Part shown: positions 1-6,018 of the stretch, piece by piece
How the letters are laid out: the number at the start of each line of letters is the position of its first letter
Numbering within the stretch: position 1 is the stretch's first letter
NCBI GenBank assembly: GCA_021793935.1
Contig: JAJYRV010000135.1
Span: forward strand, 1 to 6,018
Reading direction: 5' to 3'
From: Actinomycetes bacterium
GTDB taxonomy: Bacteria > Actinomycetota > Actinomycetes > Actinomycetales > Beutenbergiaceae
Length of the DNA stretch: 6,018 nt
The notes under the pieces: generated by a model
The model's database searches: none
Seen by the model: only the letters and a program-made list of their open reading frames with translations
Told to the model about the DNA's origin: nothing
Position numbers and translations under genes: made by a program

Positions 1-1306
1 CCGAGGGGCGGGTATCAGCGGGGCGGAACGCGTCGTCGGCGTCGATCTCGGTGAGGTTCTCCCGCAGCCACTGCCCGTAGGGGTGCTTGGAGGCGATCTG
101 GGCGCGCACGGCGTCGGAGGGCAGCAAGTTGCCCACGACCGTGTCAACGGCGATGAGCTCGCCGGGGGCGAGCCGGCCCTTCTTCGTGATCGTCGAGGGG
201 TCGAGATCGACCACCCCGGTCTCGGAGGCGAACACGACGAGCCCGGTTTCGGTCACCCAGTACCGCCCGCTGCGGGTGCCGTGGCGGTCGAGGACCGCGC
301 CCACGAGGTAGCCGTCGGCGAAACACGTCACCCCGGAGCCTTCCCACGGCTCGACGACGGTGGTGCAGTAGTTGTAGAAGTCCCGTTCGGCTTCGCTCAT
401 CCGGTTCCCCCACTGTTCGGGGATCGCCATCCGTAGGGCGTGGGTGAGTTGGCGCCCCGAGCGGTGAAGCAGTTCGACGAACTCATCGAGGCTTCCTTCG
501 GCGGTGCGTTCCTCAGGAACGGCGCGCAGGCAGGAGCCGAGCAGGTCCGATTCCATCAGCGGCAGGCGGGCGTCGAGCCAGGTCCGGTTCGCAGGGTAGG
601 AGTGGATGGCCCCGTCGTGGGCGAGGATGCGGTGTGGTTGGGCCTGGTTCCACGACTCGTAGTGGCTTCCCTGGCAGGAGTGGACGACGGCGATCTCGGT
701 GCGGTACAGCGGATCGGCGAGGTCGGCGTAGAACACCGCGAGCCGCGGGGCAGGAACCAGCCCCTTGTACACGATCGTCGTGCGCGACAGCGAGGCGAAG
801 TAGGCGAGGGAGTTCTGCTCCACGCGGCGCCGGAGCCGGTACAGACCCGCGTCGATCTCCACTTGGGAGACCTCGGTGGCGGGGAAGAGCACCACTTGGC
901 GCATCGCAGGCAGGAGCGCCCGGGGTTCCATCTCGACGATCGTGTCATTGATCGGCACCTCACGCCAGGTGAGGACGGCGAACCCCTCCTCGGCGGCGAT
1001 CTCGGTGATGAGGTCCTGCTCCGCTTGCACTTCCTGCAGGAAGGCGAACCCGACGGCGTAGCGGCCGACCGGGGGGAGATCGGAACCGATCTCGGCGCGC
1101 AACACCCGATCGGGGATGTGGGTGAGCACCCCGCTCGCCCGTGAGCAACCGTGGTGGAGGTTCTCCAGCGCTGCGAGGGCGGTGTCGAGGACGTCCCGCC
1201 CGGGGGTGCCCCGCAGGGTCGCGACGAAGGCGACTCCTTCGTGGCCGGAGTGGACGGCGGGAGTTTGGGCAGAGCCACGTTGGTTCGTTTGTCGAACCTT
1301 ACTCAT
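1..1306 (-). CDS. GltB-like glutamate synthase large-subunit homologue, N-terminal part, degenerate glutaminase domain (partial)
   Basis: I translated 435 codons from ATG at 1306 to the window edge and found no stop; the 3' end lies outside the window. AAGGA sits eight bases before the ATG. The fold follows the class II amidotransferase domain of GltB: GVAFVATLRG (24-33), ALENLHH (46-52), VYKGL (179-183), HSCQGSHYESW (209-219), RILAHDGAIH (226-235), DEFVELLHRSGR (274-285), MAIPEQW (293-299), VEPWEG (318-323), RYWVTETGLVVFASETGVVDLDPS (348-371, given here in two parts: RYWVTETGL and VVFASETGVVDLDPS). In usual GltB the first block reads HDACGVGF, where the Cys is the nucleophile; here it is SGHEGVAF, with Glu23 in that place. 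HSRFSTNT has become HSCQGSHY, AHNGEIN has become AHDGAIH, the SDS/SDT aspartate is lost (TAEGSLDE), and DRNGLRP is DRHGTRS. The loop normally reading RGATGAEPxTGDGAG is about eight residues shorter. Homology to GltB is secure; glutaminase activity is unlikely. Whether the synthase domain and a gltD follow cannot be seen. Confidence 0.88.
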   Translation of the reverse strand, partial: MSKVRQTNQRGSAQTPAVHSGHEGVAFVATLRGTPGRDVLDTALAALENLHHGCSRASGVLTHIPDRVLRAEIGSDLPPVGRYAVGFAFLQEVQAEQDLITEIAAEEGFAVLTWREVPINDTIVEMEPRALLPAMRQVVLFPATEVSQVEIDAGLYRLRRRVEQNSLAYFASLSRTTIVYKGLVPAPRLAVFYADLADPLYRTEIAVVHSCQGSHYESWNQAQPHRILAHDGAIHSYPANRTWLDARLPLMESDLLGSCLRAVPEERTAEGSLDEFVELLHRSGRQLTHALRMAIPEQWGNRMSEAERDFYNYCTTVVEPWEGSGVTCFADGYLVGAVLDRHGTRSGRYWVTETGLVVFASETGVVDLDPSTITKKGRLAPGELIAVDTVVGNLLPSDAVRAQIASKHPYGQWLRENLTEIDADDAFRPADTRPS

Positions 1307-1363
1307 CCGCGGCGTCCTTCCCTCTCGTCGATCATCGGTGGGGACGTCGCTGGCCCTCTCCTC

Positions 1364-1392
1364 ACTGTATCGGCCTTGCCTGGAGTTTTCGA
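1364..1392 (-). promoter_or_regulatory. Candidate sigma-70-type promoter for the GltB-like gene
   Basis: In the gap after lgt, read on the minus strand, TCGAAA (1392-1387) and TACAGT (1369-1364) are separated by 17 bases. Each matches the TTGACA/TATAAT consensus at four of six positions, and the -10 keeps the TANNNT pattern that matters most in actinobacteria. A start near 1357 would give a leader of about 50 bases ending in the GAAGGA ribosome-binding site at 1320-1315. The GltB-like gene could therefore be transcribed separately from the trp-lgt operon. I see no convincing rho-independent terminator in this gap, so read-through from lgt is also possible. Confidence 0.45.
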
Positions 1393-1408
1393 CTCGTCGC
1401 CGCGGCTG

Positions 1409-2287
1409 TTACCGAACCGTATCCTCACCCTCGGTCTCCACGTCCGCTTCCTCGGGTTCTCGACCCGGGAGCCACGCGCTATCTTCCCGGGGACCCTTGC
1501 GGCGAAGGATGAGGACCATCGCGACCGAGACGGCGAACACGAGCAGCGATACCCACACGTTCAGGCGCAGGCCGAGGATGTGTTCGGCCGTATCGATGCG
1601 GAGCATCTCGATCCACGAACGCCCGGCGGTGTAGAAGGCGACGTAGAGCCAGAACACCCGCCCGTGACCCAGGCGCCAGCGGCGGTCAACGGCGATGAGG
1701 ATCGCGGCCGCGGCGAGGTTCCACAGCAGTTCGTAGAGGAACGTCGGGTGGAAAAGTGTTCCACTGGGGTAATCCAACCCCTGCGCCGCGAGCGCCGCGT
1801 CAGAGATCTGCAGCCCCCAGGGGAGGTCGGTGGGCGCGCCGAACAGCTCCTGGTTGAAATAGTTCCCGATCCGACCCACCGCCTGGGCAATGAGGATGCC
1901 GGGCGCGAGGGCATCGGCGAACACCGTCAGCCGGAGCCCCTTGGAGCGCAGGTACCACCACGCCACTCCCGCGCCTGCGGGGATGGCGCCCCAGATGCCC
2001 AGGCCCCCTTCCCAGATGTACAGCGCCTTGACCGGGTCTCCGCCCGGCCCGAAATACGCGGCCGGGGAGGAGATCACGTGGTAGATTCGGGCGCCGATGA
2101 TGCCGGCGGGCACGGCCCACATCAGGGCATCGACGAGCACTCCCTCGGGTCCGCCCCGTTCCCGATACCGGCGCGAGGCGAGCCACCCGCCGATGATGAT
2201 CCCGGTGATGATAGCGATCGCGTAGGCCCGCAGTGGCAGGGGCCCGAGGTACCAGACGGCCTCCGATGGGCTGGGGATTCCGGTCAT
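1409..2287 (-). CDS. lgt: Prolipoprotein diacylglyceryl transferase
   Basis: Lgt is an integral membrane enzyme that moves diacylglycerol from phosphatidylglycerol to the lipobox cysteine of prolipoproteins, the first step of lipoprotein maturation. The 292-residue product is of normal length. It opens with WYLGPLPLRAYA (12-23) and then a membrane segment. The Lgt signature GRIGNYFNQELFG is at 138-150, aligning with GRIGNFINGELWG of E. coli and keeping the Arg, Asn and Glu of that motif. GGLGIWGA (94-101) is the actinobacterial form of the loop that holds a histidine in E. coli. The late segment AGRSWIEMLRID carries the second conserved arginine region. Several hydrophobic spans fit a multi-pass topology, and the last 30 or so residues form an acidic, Glu-rich cytoplasmic-type tail, which is common in this phylum. 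The ATG overlaps the trpA stop as ATGA and lacks a strong ribosome-binding site, so translation is probably coupled to trpA. Confidence 0.95.
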   Translation of the reverse strand: MTGIPSPSEAVWYLGPLPLRAYAIAIITGIIIGGWLASRRYRERGGPEGVLVDALMWAVPAGIIGARIYHVISSPAAYFGPGGDPVKALYIWEGGLGIWGAIPAGAGVAWWYLRSKGLRLTVFADALAPGILIAQAVGRIGNYFNQELFGAPTDLPWGLQISDAALAAQGLDYPSGTLFHPTFLYELLWNLAAAAILIAVDRRWRLGHGRVFWLYVAFYTAGRSWIEMLRIDTAEHILGLRLNVWVSLLVFAVSVAMVLILRRKGPREDSAWLPGREPEEADVETEGEDTVR

Positions 2288-3080
2288 CGCGTGCCCCGGA
2301 CGCCGCGGGCGAGGTCGGTGATGAGGTCCTCCACCGCTCCGAGCGCCTCGGCCTCATCCCCAGAGGAGGCGAGCGCTTTGACCGCCGCCGATCCCACGAT
2401 CACCCCGTCGGCGTAGGCGGCCACCTGGGCGGCCTGTTCGGCGTTGGATACGCCCAGCCCCACGCACACCCGCGGCGCGCCGGCGGCCCGGCAGCGCTGA
2501 ACTAGCTCCTCGGCGGCCTGCCCCACACTCGCCCGGGTGCCGGTGACCCCCATCGTCGAGGCGGCGTAGAGGAAACCCCGGCCCGCTGCGGCGGTCATCT
2601 TCAGCCGCTCGTCGGTGGATGAGGGGGCGACGACGAACACCTTGTCGAGGTCATGGGCGTCGGCCGCGGCGCTCCATTCGCCCGCTTCGTCCGGGGTGAG
2701 GTCGGCGGTGATGAGGCCCGCTCCCCCGTGCTCGGCGAGGTCGGCGGCGAACCGCTCCACGCCGTAGCGGAACACCGGGTTGTAGTACGTCATCACGAGG
2801 GTGGGCGCGCCCGCGTGGGATACCTCCCGGACCGCGGTGAACACGTCGGCGATCCGCACCCCTTGCGCGAGCGCCTGCTGGGCGGCCGCTTCGATCACGG
2901 GGCCATCCATCCCCGGGTCGGTGTAGGGCAGGCCGAGTTCGATGATGTCGGCGCCCGCGGCGATCGCGGTCCTGGCGGCCTTGATCGACAGGTCGAGGTT
3001 CGGGTACCCCACGGGCAGGTAGATGATGAGGGCGGCACGGTTTTCGGCCTTCGCCGCGTCAATCGCAGCCGCAGTATGGC

Positions 3081-3084
<4 letters not shown>
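2284..3084 (-). CDS. trpA: Tryptophan synthase alpha subunit
   Basis: TrpA cleaves indole-3-glycerol phosphate to glyceraldehyde-3-phosphate and indole, and passes the indole to TrpB through the complex's internal tunnel. The 266-residue product has the usual length for this TIM-barrel protein. The catalytic pair is present and numbered as in the Salmonella enzyme: Glu49 in [11 protein letters not shown] (47-57) and Asp60 in MDGPVIE. Other family blocks are YLPVGYPN (22-29), [16 protein letters not shown] (98-113), [11 protein letters not shown] (124-134), [10 protein letters not shown], and the phosphate-binding end VCVGLGVSN (206-214) with ADGVIVGSA (225-233). The start codon is GTG (3084-3082), overlapping the trpB TGA as GTGA. 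A good ribosome-binding site, GAAGGGAG, lies six bases before it inside the end of trpB. The form YLPVGYP and [10 protein letters not shown] is what I expect in actinobacteria. Nothing looks damaged. Confidence 0.97.
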
Positions 3085-4300
<1,216 letters not shown>

Positions 4301-4304
<4 letters not shown>

Positions 4305-5113
4305 GGCCGGGCCGCCCTGAGCGCGGGGTGGGAACCTGCGGCGACCATGTCGGCGACGGCGGTTCTCGGGCTGCCCTGCGTCACGAGGGCCTCCCCGACG
4401 AGCACGGCATCGGCGCCGCGCCGGGCATAGTCAAGGACGTCGTGGGGTCCGCGCACCCCGGATTCGGCGACCTTGAGCACGTTCGCGGGGATGAGCGGGG
4501 CGAGTTCGGCGAACACCTCCCGGTTCACCTCCAGGGTGTGCAGGTTGCGGGCGTTGACACCGATGACCTTCGCCCCCGCATCGACGGCGCGGTGCACTTC
4601 CTCCGCGGTGTGGGCTTCCACGAGCGCGGTCATTCCCAGGGAGTTCACGCGATCGAGGAGTCCTTCGAGGGCGGGTTGTTCGAGGGCGGCGACGATGAGG
4701 AGCACGAGGTCGGCCCCGTGCGCGCGGGCTTCCCAGACTTGGTAGGGGGTGACGACGAAATCCTTGCGCAACAGTGGCACGTTCACCTGCGCGCGCACGT
4801 CATCGAAATCCGCGAGCGACCCGCCGAAGCGGCGTTCTTCGGTGAGTACGGAGATGACCGCCGCTCCGCCCGCTTCATAGTCGACGGCCAGTCCGGCCGG
4901 GTCCGCGATGTCGGCGAGGGCTCCCTTGGACGGGCTCGAACGCTTCACCTCGGCGATGACCGTGACCATGTCGTCACGACCGAGCGCGCTCACCCCGTCC
5001 TTGGCTGACTCCCTTGCCAGCGCCTTTTCCTTCAGTGCATCCAACGGCAACGCGGCCTCTCGCTTGGCCAGGTCGACCCGCACATCCGCGATGATCTGTT
5101 CCAAAATGGTCAT
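4301..5113 (-). CDS. trpC: Indole-3-glycerol phosphate synthase
   Basis: TrpC closes the ring of the CdRP intermediate (1-(o-carboxyphenylamino)-1-deoxyribulose-5-phosphate), releasing CO2 and water, to give indole-3-glycerol phosphate, the substrate of TrpA. The 270-residue product is a single-domain TIM barrel of normal length with no fused TrpF. Catalytic and binding residues are all visible: Glu55 and Lys57 in [13 protein letters not shown] (52-64), Lys117 in [10 protein letters not shown] (112-121), Glu166 in LVEAHT (164-169), Asn187 in IGVNARNL (184-191), and Glu217-Ser218 in AESGV (216-220). [12 protein letters not shown] (88-99) and [11 protein letters not shown] near the C-terminus complete the phosphate site. 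The ATG at 5113 has AGGAAGGG ending four bases upstream, a strong ribosome-binding site. It is the first gene of the coupled trpC-trpB-trpA-lgt run. In actinobacteria the missing TrpF step is usually done by the bifunctional PriA; that is family knowledge and is not visible here. Confidence 0.97.
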
Positions 5114-5136
5114 TTCGCCCTTCCTGGTTCCTCTCC

Positions 5137-5166
5137 ATGGTAGAGCCGATCTCCCGGTGACTCGAA
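5137..5166 (-). promoter_or_regulatory. Weak promoter candidate ahead of trpC
   Basis: Read on the minus strand, TACCAT (5142-5137) matches the -10 consensus at four of six positions and fits TANNNT. The hexamer 18 bases upstream (5166-5161, TTCGAG) is a poor -35. A transcript starting about seven bases after the -10 would have a leader of roughly 15-20 bases that carries the AGGAAGGG ribosome-binding site, a sensible layout. The trp genes could equally be read through from the DUF2752 gene only 81 bp upstream. Confidence 0.35.
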
Positions 5167-5171
5167 CCGGG
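5153..5171. repeat. 6-bp inverted repeat with 7-base spacer upstream of trpC
   Basis: CCCGGT (5153-5158) and ACCGGG (5166-5171) are perfect inverted arms around a 7-base centre. The dyad lies 40-58 bases before the trpC start and covers the -35 position of the candidate promoter. It could act as a repressor site in DNA or fold as a small RNA hairpin on a read-through transcript. No T-rich tract follows on either strand, so it is not a standard terminator. In G+C-rich DNA a 6-bp dyad can arise by chance. Confidence 0.4.
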
Positions 5172-5194
5172 TCATGCTGCGAGACGGCGACGGG

Positions 5195-5578
5195 TTAGAA
5201 GTTGCGCAGGATCCCGAATCCGACGATGACGATCGCGCCGATGACGACGATAGTCGGCGGGATCTGCCATGCGGGAAGATTGCGCCAGGCTCGCCACCAC
5301 CACCCGGCGATGAGCAGCGCGGCGACCGGCAGGGCGATGGTGAGCAGCGGGTTCATTGCCCACGCACCGGCGAGGTCGAGGTGGGCGAGGTCATGGACGG
5401 CGCGAAGCCCCCCGCAGGTCGGGCACAGGTAGCCGGTGAACGCGAGGATGGGGCACATCCCGTAGCCGCCCTCGTGGGGGCTGCGGACGGTGACCAGGAG
5501 GGTCGCGGCGCCGAGAATGACAATGGTGATACTCGGCGTTTTCACGTCCCGTTCGAGCGCGCGAGTGAGAGTTGCCAT
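5195..5578 (-). CDS. DUF2752-type small membrane protein with conserved cysteine motif
   Basis: The 127-residue product is a small membrane protein of unknown function. Hydrophobic spans lie at about 17-31, 77-95 and 106-124. Between the first two is the block that marks DUF2752 proteins: CPILAFTGYLCPTCGGLRA (42-60), then HDLAHLDLAGAWAMNPLL (62-79). The three cysteines (42, 52, 55) and the following Arg and Asn-Pro are the family's invariant-type positions; a metal-binding or redox role is possible but unproven. An in-frame TAA lies four codons before the ATG, so this is the earliest start. A GGGGAAGG tract lies 12 bases upstream, rather far for a ribosome-binding site. The gene follows the DUF4190 gene by 30 bp and precedes trpC by 81 bp. 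From memory, DUF2752 genes sit next to trpC in other actinobacteria, including streptomycetes, so the linkage may be old. Confidence 0.85.
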   Translation of the reverse strand: MATLTRALERDVKTPSITIVILGAATLLVTVRSPHEGGYGMCPILAFTGYLCPTCGGLRAVHDLAHLDLAGAWAMNPLLTIALPVAALLIAGWWWRAWRNLPAWQIPPTIVVIGAIVIVGFGILRNF

Positions 5579-5584
5579 AGAGCC

Positions 5585-5590
5585 AGGTTA
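5585..5590 (-). promoter_or_regulatory. Possible -10 element for leaderless transcription of the DUF2752 gene
   Basis: TAACCT (minus strand) fits TANNNT and ends six bases before the ATG at 5578, so a transcript would begin at or next to the start codon. Leaderless messages with this spacing are common in actinobacteria. The base evidence is a single hexamer; the region 17-18 bases further upstream has no clear -35. Confidence 0.25.
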
Positions 5591-5608
5591 CCTTCCCCGC
5601 CGCCGGGC

Positions 5609-6018
5609 CTAACCGGTGACGATCGCGAGGAAGAGGATGAACCAGCTAAACACTCCGAGGGCTGCTCCGATGCTGCCGGTGATGATCCCACCAACGGCGG
5701 ATCCGCCGTTGGTCGCCCGCCCCTCGGAGGCGAACCTGCGCCCCTTGACGCCCAGGACGATCGCGATGATCCCCATCGGCACCGAGAGCAGGATGGTTAC
5801 GCACAGCACGATGGAAAGGATCCCGAGGATCAACGCCGCGCTCGCCGTGCCGTTCTTCTCCGCAGCCTGCGAGGGCGCGTACACGTATCCATACCCGGGA
5901 GCGGAACCGGGGAGGGCCCCGCCCGGGGGTGGGGGCAGGTTCGGCGCCGGCGAACTCTGCTCAGGCCCGCCGAAGGGATAGCCCGCAGGCGCCGCCGGCG
6001 GGGGCGGGGGCGGTGACG
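5609..6018 (-). CDS. DUF4190-type proline-rich membrane protein, C-terminal part (partial)
   Basis: The start lies beyond the right edge; 135 codons before the TAG stop are visible. The first 44 or so visible residues are rich in Pro, Gly and Ala (runs such as SPPPPPPAAPAG and NLPPPPGGALPG, plus YGYVYAP), a disordered cytoplasmic tail of the kind often found ahead of DUF4190. Next comes EKNGTASAALILGILSIVL, the usual family entry (NGxAxASLVLGIL), then a second span SVPMGIIAIVLGVKG, a short polar loop GRRFASEGRATNGG and a last long span ending FSWFILFLAIVTG. The NG...SAVGGIITGSIG block corresponds to the family's second NGxAIAGxVLG repeat. A GTG at 5884 could be taken as a start but would remove the proline-rich segment, which is open and in frame, so a start upstream is preferred. 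Function is unknown. It is 30 bp ahead of the DUF2752 gene and probably co-transcribed with it. Confidence 0.82.
   Translation of the reverse strand, partial: SPPPPPPAAPAGYPFGGPEQSSPAPNLPPPPGGALPGSAPGYGYVYAPSQAAEKNGTASAALILGILSIVLCVTILLSVPMGIIAIVLGVKGRRFASEGRATNGGSAVGGIITGSIGAALGVFSWFILFLAIVTG
5690..5713. repeat. Perfect 24-bp palindrome inside the DUF4190 gene
   Basis: Twelve consecutive base pairs are self-complementary with no spacer, with arms reading ACCAACGGCGGA and TCCGCCGTTGGT centred between 5701 and 5702. I checked every pair. It lies in frame in the polar loop between membrane spans and encodes TNGGSAVG. As RNA it could form a 10-bp stem closed by a GAUC tetraloop. No T-tract follows, so it is not a standard terminator. 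Confidence 0.9.

Noticed and set aside
556..1278. Minus-strand frame of 240 codons within the GltB-like gene
   Set aside because: It is the wrong frame: the product is Ser/Pro/Arg-rich without motifs, whereas the frame starting at 1306 gives continuous GltB homology.
1307..1408. Terminator after lgt
   Set aside because: I found only short G+C-rich self-complementary pieces and no stem followed by a T-tract on the minus strand.
1991..2008. Lgt lacking the histidine found at E. coli position 103 (GIWG here)
   Set aside because: As I recall, GGLGIWGA is the normal form in actinobacterial Lgt, including that of mycobacteria, so this is not a defect of this gene.
440..2416. Long plus-strand open frames at 440-1144 and 1151-2416
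   Set aside because: They lie antisense to the GltB-like gene and lgt, both with clear family motifs. Their products are low-complexity, rich in Arg, Gly, Pro and acidic residues, with no recognisable domain, as expected of shadow frames in G+C-rich DNA.
5114..5194. tRNA-like sequence upstream of trpC (GGTTCGAGTC-like T-loop and a TGGTAGAGC-like D-loop on the other strand)
   Set aside because: The two resemblances are on opposite strands, the T-stem does not pair in canonical register and no acceptor or anticodon stem can be drawn.
5174..6016. Plus-strand open frame of 280 codons at the right end
   Set aside because: It runs antisense through both membrane-protein genes, has highly charged repetitive composition and resembles no family.

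Overview
The window comes from a high-GC actinobacterium (Actinomycetota). The base composition is strongly G+C with G/C-rich third codon positions. The lgt gene has the phylum's GIWG form, and the order trpC-trpB-trpA-lgt followed by a gltB-type gene is, from memory, common in Actinomycetales and Micrococcales. I cannot name the genus. Every gene I can support lies on the minus strand, so the map reads from right to left, and the long plus-strand frames are GC-driven shadows.

Right end (6018-5579): the C-terminal part of a proline-rich DUF4190-type membrane protein, with a perfect 24-bp palindrome inside its coding sequence. After 30 bp comes a small DUF2752-type membrane protein with a CPxxxxTGxxCPxCG cysteine motif.

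Middle (5194-1409): an 81-bp gap holding a weak promoter candidate and a 6-bp dyad, then trpC, trpB, trpA and lgt. Each of these genes overlaps the next by 4 bp (ATGA or GTGA), so they look like one translationally coupled operon. TrpC makes indole-3-glycerol phosphate. TrpA and TrpB form tryptophan synthase, which turns it into indole and then tryptophan. Lgt, which attaches diacylglycerol to prolipoproteins, is carried at the end of the same message. All visible catalytic residues of TrpA, TrpB and TrpC are intact. trpE, trpG and trpD are not in the window.

Left end (1408-1): a 102-bp gap with a reasonable sigma-70-type promoter (4/6 and 4/6 matches, 17-bp spacer), then the first 435 codons of a gene homologous to the large subunit of glutamate synthase (GltB). 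This is the most unusual element. The reading frame is fully open and the glutaminase-domain fold is clearly recognisable, but the catalytic cysteine, the glutamine-binding arginine, the oxyanion-hole asparagine and the substrate-binding aspartate all appear replaced, and a conserved glycine-rich loop is about eight residues shorter. It looks like a pseudo-glutaminase domain on a GltB-like protein; the synthase part lies outside the window.
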